Made by a program: the position numbers and the translations under genes. 64,000 bases of DNA from Vespula vulgaris (taxonomy: Eukaryota; Arthropoda; Insecta; Hymenoptera; Vespidae): NCBI RefSeq assembly GCF_905475345.1, contig NC_066593.1:435001-499000 (forward strand), written 5' to 3'. A model generated the notes under the pieces. That model ran no database searches. It was not told the DNA's origin and saw only the letters and a program-made list of their open reading frames with translations. Of the stretch, positions 37,301 to 49,577 are shown piece by piece. Each line of letters opens with the position of its first letter. The first letter of the stretch is position 1.

Positions 37301-40300
37301 ACGAGGTCAAACCTCTCAGAGCGTCCAGATTGAACGAAACGATTATCGAGGAACTATCCGTTGAAGAGTCATTTTCCACGAAAGCTAGCGAAATGACTTT
37401 GAGTCGATCACAAAAAGGGACCGCCGAGGAGAGTCGATTGACCAGGCAGAATTCGAAGTTAGAGAAGGCAGAGTCCGTCGAATCGTACAAAGCAGAAAAA
37501 AGTACGATCTCGAAAGAAAACTTACAAAAGGGAGTTCTGGTGGGTGAAGAAGAGGTCGATGAAGAGCTCGAGGCTCTTCTAGATCGCGTTAAACGACAAC
37601 GTACCGTTCTTAACGAAATTCTTGATAAGGAACAAGGCGTGGAATCAGGTACGATCGAAATACTTGGACATCTTTCAACGTAGGAACTATAATAAAATTT
37701 ATTCTTCAATTCAGATTCGGAAGTCACTGTAATCGGCGATTTATCTTCAAGCCATTACAGACTTTGGTGAATCGATATCGCATGCACGTTTTCTACTGTC
37801 TCTCTCCTTACTCGCATTTTTTACCCACCCTTTGTGCACCTACTTAACGTTCCATCTTTTGTTCCGTCGACTCATTTTGCTTTAGACGCAATAATGCTTT
37901 AAAAAATTCAATGGATTCTCTCTCTCTCTCATCGGTTGAGCATAAAAAGGATCAAATGAGAATCAATAACCGTGTTAGCAACGATTGAGCCCATTCATGA
38001 GAATCCATAGAATCTTATCGAGCTATCGCATGTCTATGTGAAAAAGCACGCAATCGAGCCAGCAGCGCCAAAGTTACCGCACGCCTTATTAATCGAGGTA
38101 AGTTAGGAAAATCGAACTTAACAGGACGGACGTGTTTACGTCGTCGACGACGATCAACATTTTCAACAGCGCTGTCTAACACTTCTATCTTTATTACGGG
38201 CCGGAAGAATAAAAGTGGCGTCGGACAGTTTACGTTAATTCGTAACAAATCTAATCGCCACTTTTATTCCAAAAGACCGTCTTCACGATTGTGCACGATG
38301 AAAGTAAACGTTTCGTAGAACAGTAATATGTCGCGATTCTCACACACATGTTAAAAGTGAAATCACAAGGATGTTAACGTTTTCTTTTCTTATTTAGCAC
38401 CACCCCATATAATAGAATCGTCGTTAAAAAATCGGATGATCTTTGAAACGCAAAACACTACCTTCGAGGTCACCACCGTCGGTTTGCCAAGACCTGATGC
38501 AAAATGGTACAAGGACGGCAAGATCCTCAGAACTGGAGAACGTATACGTATCACCAATGCAGGTGACAAGTATCAGCTCGAACTGAGCAAAGCCACGCTC
38601 GAGGATGCAGGTCTCTACGAGTGTATCTTTACAAATAAACTTGGCGAAGATATCGTACAAGGACAGTTGGAGGTTGGCACGGTCGACGATTTGCGAAAAC
38701 CACGATTCGTAGAACCCCTTAGCGACGTTGACATTGCGGATGGTACGAATGGAGAGTTCAAAGCTGTATTTACGGCTGATCCGGTTCCCGAAGTAATTTG
38801 GTAAGCTCAGTTACCTACGATTATAACGATATACGTGTGCCACATTTATTTCGTTGAATTTTTTTTTATTTTCCAAAGGTTCTGCAAGGGATTGGAGATC
38901 CCAAATGACGATTCAAGAATCAAATGGAAGATGGACAATAAGCCTGCGGCAGATAAGTTGACCGAAAGTACGATTACATTGAAGATACCTAAGTGTGGAA
39001 GTGAGGACACCGGAGAGTATACGCTCAAGCTGGAAAATAAATGGGGCCATGCCGAAAGCAGCGTAAGCGAGAAATTTTGTCCTTGACGTTCGTTGTTTCT
39101 TGCTCTTAGATCATATCACATCCCATTCTAAGGTTTATCATTAATTTGATTTTTATCAGGCCCTTTTGAGTCTTTTACTGCAACCGAACATCGAAGAATT
39201 TAAAGATCTCACTGCACCGGTTGACGAACAAGCCGTATGGGAGGTAATAATTAAAGGAAATCCAAAGCCTGAGATAACGTGGTTAAAGAACAACGAAGAA
39301 TTGACGATAGGCAATGAATTCGAAACGGAAGAAGATAGAAAGAACAACAAGTACAAACTTATCATCAAGAATGTTAATGTTGAACATGGCGGAACATATA
39401 CGGTTTTCGCAAAAAATTACTTGGGTGAATCAACCGCAGAAGCTTTACTAACTGCTCACCGTAAGTTTGAAAAGCGAGGAGAATAGTGTTGATAAGTACA
39501 GTATTATTCGAAATGTATATAAATTTTTCTTTCTAGTTGAATCACCGGTCTTTTTGAAGGAGCTATCTCAAGTTTCCATAAATGATCGGCAAGATATTGA
39601 ATTGAAAGTTCGAGTATCTGGAATACCAAAACCAAAGATCGCTTGGCTATTGAACGATACGCCAATAATTCAAGATGCGCGCCACGAAGTGATAACTCAC
39701 GTCGAGGGCCTCATCGATAGCACTCTATACATTAAAACGTTTTCTTCCGATGACATAGGAACAATAAGTTGTATAGCTAGCAGTATCGCAGGAAGTGCAC
39801 GGACTAGTTGCGAATTAAATATGGTTTTCGAACCACCCTCGTTTGGTCACTTAACTTTACCAAAGTCTGTGAATATCGATGAAGGAGAGCCATTCGAACT
39901 CAAGGCCAAAGCGGACGGTAGCCCGATTCCTTTAATGTCTTGGTTTAAAGACGGTGAATTACTCGCACCTAACGATCATATTCAAATCGAAAACCTTCCG
40001 GACGGTACTACGAAACTGACAATTGATAATGTAAATCCTGCGGATTCCGGAGCTTACAAACTGGTGGCTTCCAATTCAACGGGAGAACAAAGTGCACTTT
40101 GCGCAGTTGCTGTCACGCGTAAGAAACTCTCTAAGTTTATCCTATTAACATTTAAAACATATAATTCAAAGTTGAATATATGTTATAGCTACCGCGAGAA
40201 GTCCAACATTTACAAAGCCCCTGGAAGATGTAAAAGCCATCGTAGGACAGCCTCTCAAGTTACAAGCTCAAATCGTTGCATTTCCGAATCCTCACGTTCA

Positions 40301-43300
40301 ATGGTTCAAGGACGGTATACCGTTGAGATCAACAAAAGAGTTTAATTTCATAAACGAGCCCAATGGTCTCATTGGTCTAATAATCGACAAAGTGCGACCA
40401 GAAGATACAGGTACTTACTCCGTGGTCGTATCTAATAAACTCGGAGACATTACCGGAGAAGCAAAGGTTGAGGTAGAGGAAAAAGAAAAGAGGCCAGATT
40501 TCGTTGGAAGTCTTCAACCACTTTCCGTGGTCGAAAACTTGCCAGCAAAATTGGAAGTGAAAGTAATTGGTAAACCAACGCCCGAACTCAAGTGGCTGCA
40601 CAATGGCGAAGAGGTGTGTGAATTAAAAAAAAAAATATATATATATATAATAGGTAATTAAGTATTATTTGTTAAATAAGATCACTCAAATTTTCTGCAG
40701 ATTGTGCCGGATGGAAATCATTTGAATATCATTAGTCATCCGGATGGTACTCACGCATTAATCATCGATAAAGCAACTCCTGAAGATGCGGGAGAATATC
40801 AAGTTGTAGCTGGCAATACCGAAGGAACGGCATCTTGCAAAGCGAAACTCGATGTAGTTGGCAAATTGAGAGAGGACATTCCACAAGAGAAGCCTACATT
40901 CTTAACTTTGTTACGAGATATTTCGGTCGAGGAAGGCCAACCACTGTCATTCAGTGCTTCCTTCAATGGCAATCCGATACCAGATATTACGTGGACGAAA
41001 GACGGACAACCGCTAGAACCATCTCAACGATTGATGATGACATGTGATGGAAAAAAAGTAACTTTAGAGATCAATCCATCCGATGCCAAAGACCAAGGAG
41101 CTTATGCTTGTTGTCTGACAAATCCACTCGGCCAAGATACATCTAACGCAAATGCCAACATCAGAAAGGTCTTCCAAGCACCAAGCTTTACGCAAAATTT
41201 CACGGATCTTCAGCAACTTCCTAACTTTGATGCTAAGTTCCCAGCTAAAATTAGCGGTATACCAAAGCCAGATGTTACGTGGTATTTCAATGACCAGCCA
41301 ATACTTAAAGATAATGACAAATACAAGATCAAACGGGACTGCGATGCCTGCTGCTTGTACATTAAGGACTGCACGTACGATGATAGTGGAGTTTACAAAT
41401 GCAAAGCAGTTAACAGAGCTGGCGAAGCTGAATGTTCGGCAAACTTGGCAATCGTTGATAAGATGTAAGTTCCTGAAGTTTACATCGCTTTAATATTAAA
41501 ATCGATCGTAGATAACTTGTGTGATTTAAATTGCAGCGAAAAAATGCAAAAGATAGAACCACCTGCATTCTTGAAAAGAATCGGCGATTGCGAAGTTTAC
41601 AAAGGGATGCAAGCAAAATTCACAGCTTGCATCACTGGTATCCCTGAACCGGAATTCGAATGGTTTCGTAATGGTGACAAATTGTGGCAAACTGATCGTA
41701 TAAGAATGGACCAAGAAGGTAGTTTACTTCGTTTGACGATAGCTAATGTCGATGAAATGGACGGAGGCACATACCTATTAAAAATACAAAATCCTCATGG
41801 AGAAGACTCGTGTACCGCTGAAATGATCTTTGACTGTGAGTGACGAATTAAAGTATTCGAAATATAAATACGTATAACGTACTTTTAAATAATCATTTTC
41901 GAATATTCTTTATAGCTCTCGAGCCACGTGCGAAGAGACCGTTGGCATCACAGTACATAGAATATGACAAATATCAAAAGACAGGAATACCATGGCCTCT
42001 AGCAGATAGACCAATCATTAGTCGTATGATGGATCGACATTTGACACTTTCTTGGAAGCCTTCCATCCCGTTAGGACCACGCGCGCCGGTGACATATCTC
42101 GTAGAAATGTGCGAACTACCGGACGGTGATTGGTTCACCGCTCGATCCGGATTGCGCAGTTGTGTCTGCGACATCCGCAATTTAGAACCTTTCCGTGACT
42201 ACAAATTCCGTATACGAGTGGAGAATAAATATGGCATCAGCGATCCTTCGCCATTTGCACAAACCTTCCGAGCCAAATTAGAACCCGATCCACCCAAATT
42301 CTTCCCTTATTTGCCACCTGGTATAGATTTTCGCCCAGAGACCAGTCCTTACTTCCCCAAAGACTTCGATATCGAGAGACCGCCCCACGATGAATACGCT
42401 CAAGCACCTAAATTCCTTCGTCAAGAATACGATGTTCAATATGGCGTAAAGAATCACAATTGCAATCTCTTCTGGTTCGTTTATGGCTATCCAAAACCAA
42501 AGATGACTTATTATTTCAACGATGAATTGATCGAATCCGGCGGTCGATACGATCAAAGCTACACAAGAAACGGACAGGCGACTCTGTTCATCAACAGAAT
42601 GCTTGAGAGAGACGAGGGCATGTACGAAGCTGTTGCCACAAATGAACATGGAGAAGCACGTCAACGTGTTTGCTTACAAATCGCAGAATACCCAACGTTT
42701 ATTGTTAGACCCGAGGAAACTATTGTGATGGTACGAAAATCTGGTCAATTGATAGCCCGTGTTACGGGTGTTCCGTTCCCTGAAATCAAATGGTACAAGG
42801 ATTGGAAACCGATCACTACCACTTCGAGGATTAAGGTTGATTATCATCTTATCATCTATGATTTTCCAATTCGAAAAATAACTACGAGATATCATTGAAA
42901 TTGTTATTCTTTCAGATCGATTTCTCCGAGCCGGATACATCTGTCTTAACCATTAATGAAGCTATTGTCAAGGACGAGGGATTATACTCGATTAGCGCGA
43001 GAAACATAGCTGGATCGATATCGCATTCGGTCATGATACACGTAGAAGAAAATGAATACGATTATGTTTACAGAACGTATAAGAGAAAGACTGAAATTAA
43101 ACTACGTAGCGATAAACCCTACAACGATTTCTATGATTTGGGTGACGAATTGGGTCGTGGTACTCAAGGTATTACGTATCACGCCGTAGAGAGGACTACT
43201 GGAAGAAATTATGCTGCTAAAGTTATGCATGGACGTGGAGAACTGAAACCGTTTATGTACAACGAGTTAGACGCTATGAATCATCTCAGTCACCGAAAAT

Positions 43301-46300
43301 TGTTACGTTTGCAAGATGCTTACGAAACCGATAGTTCGGTCACTTTGATCATTGAACTGTATCCTTTTAAATGTAATTGCCTTTACAAAATACGTCTTGC
43401 TTCCTTCGGTAAGATAATTTGATTTTTACGAGTCTTTCAAATCCTTAACGAGCGAAATATAGAGCTGCCGGGGGTGAATTAGCGGATACTCTAACGAGAC
43501 AACCACATTATACCGAGGCAGAAATTGCCGGATATATACGACAAGTGCTCTACGGCCTGGAATATATGCACGATAATCACTATGCACATCTTGGTCTAAC
43601 GGTAAGTTTCTTATCGATCAATTGTTCATTATATGTATTTGTTTCTTTTTAGAGATCATCATTCTAAATATTAATTTCCTTTGATAGCTTGGAGATCTTC
43701 TGATCTCTCACACGGGTGGCGATGATCTAAAGATCGGTGACTTCGGTTTAACTCGAAGAATAACGCAAACGAAATTAATGTTATTAGCGTATGGTATGCC
43801 GGAATACGTTGCTCCAGAAGTCACGAACAACGAAGGTGTCGATTATGCCGCGGATATGTGGTCTCTCGGTATCATAACGTACATTCTGTTATCCGGAATT
43901 TCACCGTTCAGAGGTGTCAACGATAGAGAAACATTAACGAAGATCAGACAAGGAGCTTGGGACTTTGATGACCGTTGGAAAAATATTTCTAACGAAGCCA
44001 AAGACTTTATTCGTAGTTTGTTGGTCTATAATGTTGAAAAACGAATGGATGTTAAGGCCGCTCTTAAACATCCTTGGTTGGAATACGCGGACAAATCACC
44101 ATTAGATTTATATAAAATACCTTCTGAATATTTGAAGACCTATTACAAGTTTTACAGGTAATATCTTAGAAGTAAAATATCCTTTATTTCTCGCTGGTTC
44201 ATTTATTTGTTTATAACATTATACTTTCTTACGGATCATCGACAGAGATTGGTATAGCAACGCGTCCTGTCGTACGTGGTATCGTAGACGCAAACTCAAT
44301 AGTGCGTTTGAACATCCGTCGAAGATGGTTTATCCACCTGGGCATAAATACACGCCTGAACCAAGTGTTGAACGATACAGTCCAACAGGAAAACCTGTGC
44401 CTAGAACTTGGGAAAATCAGGTACCTTCGAGGGAACCGATCGACACGGAAATTGGATTGATTAAGAGCGAGAGTCAGTGAGTATACGAAGTTATAGCTAA
44501 TACATTTATTAATTATACTGTTCTTATCTCCAATATACCTATAATAAAACTGACAACATTATCTACAGCTATCAGTACGGTCCAGACACTTATCTTCTAC
44601 AACTTAGAGATACTGATTTCCCAGTACGATTACGCGAATACATGAAAGTCGCCTGTAATCGCAGTCCAGGATATTCGCGTACGATCACCGAAGAAAATGG
44701 CTACGATTGGAAGGCAATTAAACACCTTTCTAAATCGATAAATCTTCATTAAGAAAGATATTTATTTATCTTGTTTTTTTCTACAGACACCAATAATACG
44801 TGAACGCCGACGTTTTACCGACATCATGGACGAAGAAATCGACGACGAACGAAGGGCCAGGATAAATAGATATGGATCACCCGATACATTCACGTTGAGA
44901 CGATTGAAACACGAATTAGGCACTCGTCTCGATAGTTATGTCGAGGCCGAAGCTATGATAGAGTCCAAAAAGGAAGGGAATCTACCATTCTTCCGCGAGA
45001 AACCGCAAATACGGCCGATTGAGGAAGGAAAAGCAGCGCAATTGATGTGTCTTGCAGTAGGTGATCCAAAACCACTGATACAGTGGTACAAGAATGACAT
45101 TGTCGTTCAAGAAACTAAAAGAATAAAGATCACGGAAGACGAAGAGGGCAGATCGATTCTCAGTTTCAATCCCGCAAAAGAACACGATGCTGGGATATAT
45201 AAGGTGGTGGCAAGGAACTCTCTTGGGCAGACAGTAGCCAGAACTAGAATGTTGATAGCTTCGGTTCCCTGTGGTCCTGACTCGCCAGAGGTATAAAGCA
45301 ATCTTTCAGATAAGTATTTATCCTCTGATGTTATTGAAATTAGTAATAAGTATCGTTCGATCCACAGGCTACCGAAATATCGGATACCCAGATACTTTTA
45401 CGTTGGAAGCAACCAAGATATGATGGCAATTCTGCCGTACTGTGCTATAATCTTCAATACAAAGAAGCCGATTCTATTACGTGGATAGACATTGGTTTCA
45501 ATATAGACCACGAATTTTATCTAATCCGAGATCTCAAGCCAGACATTTGTTACATTTTCCGTCTAGCAGCGCGAAATCGAATTGGATGGAGCGAGAAGGG
45601 TATTCCTTCGAAGGTAATTAAAACAAGACCACCGGGTATACCTCAGATACAAATAACCAGTGCTATGAGACATCTTCAAGAATTAACGGAGTCTGGACAA
45701 GAGATTGTACTCGAGGAAGATAAGCCTCATATAAATTATTCTGTTGAGGAACAACCGGTTGAATGGTCGACTGAAACGTTAACGAACAAATACAGCTTCA
45801 TTTCTGAATTATGCCGTGGTCAATTCTCTGCTGTGGTCAAGGGGATCGACAAGTCCTCGGATCGCGTGATAGTCGCTAAGATTCTGGACCTTAGGCCAGA
45901 AATTGAGAAGCAAGTAAATAGAGAATTCGAAGCTCTACGTTCTCTCAGGCATGAGAGAATAGCTCTATTAGAGGCAGCATATAAAGCACCCGGGTCACCG
46001 TTAGCTGTCTTCATTTTGGAGAAGCTTCAGGGTGCCGACATTCTCACGTATTTCTCTAGTCGACACGAGTACACTGAAAATTGCGTAGCCATGGCTATAA
46101 CGCAAATATTGGACGCGCTACAATATCTTCACTGGCGAGGATATTGTCATTTAGACATTCAACCGGACAATGTGGTGATGGCCTCCGTTAGGACAGTTCA
46201 AGTCAAATTAGTAGACATGGGAACTGCGCAGAAAGTTAGTAAACTCGGCACGATGGTACCAAAAGCAGGTCACCGTGAATATAGAGCACCAGAAGTATAC

Positions 46301-46833
46301 AATGAAGAACCTGCATATCCACAAACAGACATTTGGATGGTCGGTGTTCTTGCGTACGTGTTATTATCCGGAGTATCACCGTTCCGTGGCGATGATGCCA
46401 GCGAAACGAGACAAAATATTTTATTTGTTAGGTACAGATTCGAATATCTCTACAAAGAAATCAGCCAAGAGGCTACGCGCTTTCTCATGTTGGTCTTCAA
46501 ACGTGCACCGAGGTAAGCATTCTCACAAAAGTAATTTGTATCATTTTTATTGTTAAAATTCACACCTCTTCCTTCATTTATTCTAGTAAAAGGCCCATGG
46601 CTGAGGAATGCCACGAACACAGATGGTTATTACCAACCGAGTTCATGATCAAAAAACGCGAAAGGTCTGTCTTTTTAGGTAATAGACTAAAAGAATATAA
46701 CACCGAATATCACGAAGAAAAAGAAAAACTGGCGTCGGAAAGCCAAAGCCTTGCAAGCGAAAGCCTTTTAGGTTCTACTCGAAAACTTATAAGATCAACG
46801 AGCATACAAGAAGAATTACTTACAACGGTCTAA
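17740..46833 (+). CDS. Unc-89: Unc-89 / obscurin, giant muscle M-line signalling protein
   Basis: Obscurin/Unc-89 organises the sarcomere M-line. My model has 36 coding exons that all join in phase, giving about 5,775 residues. Order: FVPGQ exon 17740-22350; SH3 22570-22679, 23016-23174 and 25412-25543; RhoGEF (DH) 25621-30050; PH 30128 to about 30540; NPGP linker to 31252; Ser-rich linker 31336-31530; eight Ig 31530-35367; acidic linker 36191-37648; ten Ig 38398-41835; Fn3 and two Ig 41916-43060; kinase 1 at 43120-44157; linker, Ig and Fn3 to about 45650; kinase 2 from 45785; stop 46831-46833. This order matches the fly protein (21 Ig, 2 Fn3, 2 kinases). The start is the first in-frame Met of the large exon (ACAGAAATG). 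One intron (44714-44786) needs a GC donor. Upstream candidate exons suggest alternative N-termini. Confidence 0.93.
23255..23414 (+). other. Candidate alternative terminal exon of Unc-89
   Basis: After the SH3 exon ending at 23174 (phase 2), an acceptor TACAG at 23250-23254 opens an in-phase frame (REGGITISFIELSDTR, then SSLNSVDELNSSLDS) to a TGA at 23412-23414. AATAAA follows at 23498-23503. Used together they would give a short isoform with the FVPGQ region and part of the SH3 but no RhoGEF, Ig or kinase domains. I found no donor in it that fits the next exon. Confidence 0.45.
23504..25411. other. Unc-89 intron, no further features seen
   Basis: AT-rich intron DNA between the first two parts of the SH3 coding sequence and its last part. 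No supported exon, RNA gene or transposon. Confidence 0.5.
25792..26711. other. Unc-89 intron inside the RhoGEF domain
   Basis: A 920-bp intron with a GTACGT donor and a GGCAG acceptor. The frame stays open some way past the donor, but the DH sequence resumes correctly only at 26712. Nothing else is seen. Confidence 0.6.
26961..29041. other. Unc-89 intron with a GC-richer island
   Basis: A 2.1-kb intron between DH exons. It holds a short GAA-rich run at about 27456-27500 and a GC-richer block at 28295-28740 with modest open frames on both strands and no splice sites in phase with the gene. Confidence 0.5.
29135..29885. other. Unc-89 intron with alternating purine-pyrimidine tract
   Basis: The tract at about 29505-29562 runs from CG repeats through TG into TA repeats. 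No exon is seen. Confidence 0.6.
30600..31161 (+). repeat. NPGP-coding minisatellite in Unc-89
   Basis: Four looser units (KGNPGPPKSEAV type, 30603-30735) are followed by about 14 tandem 30-bp units (30742-31161) coding NPSNPGPQK plus G, D or S. The 30-bp units are nearly identical at the DNA level, so the array is young or homogenised, unlike the FVPGQ array. It makes a proline-rich, probably disordered and extensible linker between the PH and Ig regions. Confidence 0.92.
31588..32780. other. Unc-89 intron with a candidate 36-bp cassette exon
   Basis: This AT-rich intron interrupts the first Ig domain (CNVE|PGEVATFEC). At 31836-31871 a TTCTAG acceptor and a CATAG|GTAAAG donor bound 36 bp that keep phase 1 on both sides and code PSRAKKALIHAI. 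The rest has nothing recognised. Confidence 0.5.
35368..36190. other. Unc-89 intron
   Basis: An 823-bp AT-rich intron after the eighth Ig domain, with a short (CA)n run at about 36039-36052. No exon is seen. Confidence 0.6.
37649..38397. other. Unc-89 intron with a possible alternative terminal exon
   Basis: The main joint 37648 to 38398 is in phase (phase 1) and enters the Ig domain at PPHIIESSLKNR. Inside the intron, 37715-37770 follows TTCAG in the right phase and reads DSEVTVIGDLSSSHYRLW, then TGA. Confidence 0.5.
43120..44157 (+). other. Unc-89 kinase-like domain 1, catalytic Asp missing
   Basis: The glycine loop (ELGRGTQGITYHA) and the ATP-site Lys (YAAKVM) are kept. The catalytic loop HRDxxxxN reads AHLGLTLGDLL, so the base Asp is lost, while DFG is intact (KIGDFGLTRR). 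This is the pattern of a pseudokinase. In Drosophila both obscurin kinase domains are described as scaffolds that bind partner proteins. Confidence 0.85.
45785..46640 (+). other. Unc-89 kinase-like domain 2, HLD kept but DFG changed to DMG
   Basis: The domain starts ELCRGQFSAVVKG with an altered glycine loop. The Lys in VIVAKIL, the catalytic loop YCHLDIQPDNVVM and the metal-binding Asp in VDMGTAQK are all present. As I recall, the fly domain has HLN where this has HLD. The activation segment is short and lacks a normal APE region (REYRAPEVY is close). Confidence 0.8.
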
Positions 46834-47728
46834 CGATAAAATTATGCTTAAGATACGATTTTTCCAATTAATTTTCTCCGTATGACTGTAAAATATCACA
46901 AAAACATCTAGTCAGTCGTTAAGAGAGCAAGGAGGAGCAATAGGGAATGGATTAAAAGAATATCACACAAAAATATCCCGTTCCTTGTTTTCTTTTTTGT
47001 TATTATTTATTTGTTACAACGTATGATTAATTATATCGAATATTATATCATCAATTCGAACATGAATTTCATTAAAGAAAATCATGAAATTTCAACTGTT
47101 CAGTATTCCGATCAATTTAAATGGTTACAATGGACACAATGGTATTGAAACTACGAATGTAATAAATGAAATTAGTGGACATGATTCATATCCTTTCAAA
47201 TTGTACAAAAATCGTTACATAATATAATAAACAAATATGAAATAATAAATGCAAGCACTGCGTTCTTACATGCGTGTATGGAAAATTACGTAGACAAGTC
47301 TTTCACGCTTCGATATCTTTTAAGGAAATAAAATAATAATGAAATAAATTAAATACAGTAATAATCAGAATAATTACTCGATTAAAAAGATGTAGATTTT
47401 TTATTAAATATTGAATTTATTTACAAATTGTGTTCTCATAGATAATCTGTGATGAGAAAGATCTATCGTACATGTGACATATCTTTGATGCATCCTTCTT
47501 GTACTTTCAACAATAGCAACAAGTTGAATGGTTTGGATGTTTAAAGAAAATAAAAATAAAATTACACTCGTTCTAAGATAAGAAGACTAGTAAGAAAATA
47601 TCAAAATATAATGTTCAATTTTCTTTGAAAACGCTGAGTTTTAATTCCTTTTGGGTTTTTGCAAAAATCATGGTTCTAATTCGGTGAGTGCACAATTACA
47701 CTGTTTTATTAGGAATTTCAATTTGAAA
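46834..47728. other. 3' UTRs of Unc-89 and UBE2F
   Basis: AT-rich DNA between convergent stops. Plus-strand AATAAA copies occur near 47226 and 47328. TTTATT at 47399-47404 and 47416-47421 gives minus-strand AATAAA for UBE2F. No other feature is seen. Confidence 0.6.
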
Positions 47729-48494
47729 TCATCTTTTTGCATACTGCATAACATAATACTTTACCTTAGTACGAAAAGATTCTTTATCTTTAATAAACAA
47801 TTCAGCTGCATCTCTATTTAAAGGATCATCAAAATTTAAAAGATCCTGAAACGTAAATGAAGAGAATATTTAATATCTATCCCGGAATTATTCGCTCAAA
47901 AAAGATCTTACTTACAGTAAAGAGTGAATTTAAACCCCATACAACATCTTTTAGTTTACGGGTTGGCGCCCATCCCATCCCATCTATACTATTTTGCCTT
48001 AATATTGAAAGACATACATCGCCATCTTCGCTTATATTAGGATGCCATAATTTTGTTAAACATTTTACCTTTGGTGGCTGTAATCAAATAGAGTCGCTTT
48101 AAATCGATAACGTTATACAAGGAGTTTTAAAGAATGTAGAATTTATATTTACAGCCATATTATAATCTTCTGGTATATAAATATCGAAGAAGAAGCGTCC
48201 ACCAGCCCAATATCCCTCATCAGGTATAATCAAAAGCGTAAATTCATATAATCTATGAGGATCATTAAACGTTACTTGACAGGTAACAGGAAGCGTTTGC
48301 TCCATTTCTTGTACCTAAATAATGTATGAAAACAAATATATAATACCTATTAATGATATACAAACAAAAAAAATATTTCATCATACCTCTTTTATCAATA
48401 GCTTGTCGCGAACAGATGCTCGTTTATTATAATCTCTATTTTTAGAATTTGTAATCTCAGGATCTTTTTTCAATTTTCCTCTTAATGTAATCAT
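47729..48494 (-). CDS. UBE2F: NEDD8-conjugating enzyme UBE2F
   Basis: UBE2F carries NEDD8 and passes it to cullins, chiefly CUL5, with RBX2. Four coding exons on the minus strand (48494-48387, 48314-48153, 48077-47916, 47845-47729) join in phase 0 and give 182 residues, close to the human 185. The N-terminus (MITLRGKLKKD, RVSVRDKLL-like ASVRDKLLIKE) is the E1-docking extension of NEDD8 E2s. The UBC fold follows (PDEGYWAGGRFFF, PPKVKCLTKLWHPN) with catalytic Cys in DGDVCLSIL and the UBE2F insert NSIDGMGWAPTR. The end is DLLNFDDPLN to QYAKR. UBE2M lacks this exact pattern, which is why I prefer UBE2F. Confidence 0.95.
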
Positions 48495-49577
48495 TGTTCC
48501 TCCTGTACGTTAAAATAAAAAAATTTATTTATCTATACACATTAATCTATAGAGGTTAATTTTTCATATAACAAAATTGTTATAACGTTAAAAATGTTAA
48601 GATGTTATTTTACAACCAATAAAGGCAAATAAATATTTATGTAATAATCATAAAATGCAATTTATTTCTTACAAAAAAAATTTTAGAAACGAATTAATAT
48701 TAAAACTTACTTCGTGATTATCTGCGTATTGCAATAAAATCGTTACAATTGCAAAAGAAAAATTTTTTATTATAAAAAAATTCGTTTTATATAAAATTAG
48801 TGTATAAGCTAAAGTACTTTGAGGTTAGAATTAGCGTGCAGTTATTGAATTCGTAAGAAACGTACTTCTGACGACTGTATCTTGTAAGGTTCTAATTTTG
48901 CCGTGAAACTTATATAGTGCTTTTTAAGAAACGTATATTCGAAGACACTCCATTTCACCCATCATGATGTAGCCGAACAAAAACGGAAAATATTGTAGTA
49001 AATTCTAAGTTGAGACTCCTGTACTGCAGATGGTGGTACTGTTTGAAAACAGAGATTGAACAATTTGGGAATATAATTATAATTGTGGATAAAAAGGAAA
49101 ATAAATTAAGCATCCATAATTTCTACTTTCAATTCAAATTCGATTAATGGAATTTTCGATTTCGTTAGAATTACAATCAGCCGCCATTTATGTTGCGTTA
49201 ATAATGTTCATACTTGCAACTATATTAACACGGGTACTCTAGGGAAGATATTTACGAAGGCTGACAAACTTATGAAAACATACATTACAAATAAAGTTGC
49301 TACTGTTAGACGAAACAAAGAAGTTGTCAACCGAAGACGTTTATATATACATATTTGTAAATTAAAAACTTTTATTATATATATATATATATCAATTCTA
49401 GGTCAAATGTTTTTCTATTTAACACTTGTTGTATATGATCTTAACCTAACATAGTAAACAAATGATCTAGTAAAAGCAGTTGTGAGTTATATATTATTTC
49501 GTGAAAATAATTACGATACGAAATTGATCGGTTCAATCTTTACAGTACATTTATACAGTAACTATAACTATTGAATT
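48495..49577. promoter_or_regulatory. Divergent promoter region of UBE2F and Vps25
   Basis: This 1.08-kb AT-rich space separates two genes read outward from it. It includes 5' UTR and promoter DNA for both. No RNA gene or repeat beyond short (TA)n at 49377-49392 was seen. Confidence 0.55.

Noticed and set aside
37017..37727. 236-residue minus-strand Ser-rich frame
   Set aside because: Antisense of the acidic Unc-89 linker exon 36914-37648, whose splice phases fit the gene.
44714..44760. Continuation of the exon past 44713 to a stop
   Set aside because: It would truncate Unc-89 before a conserved block; splicing with a GC donor keeps the known domain order.
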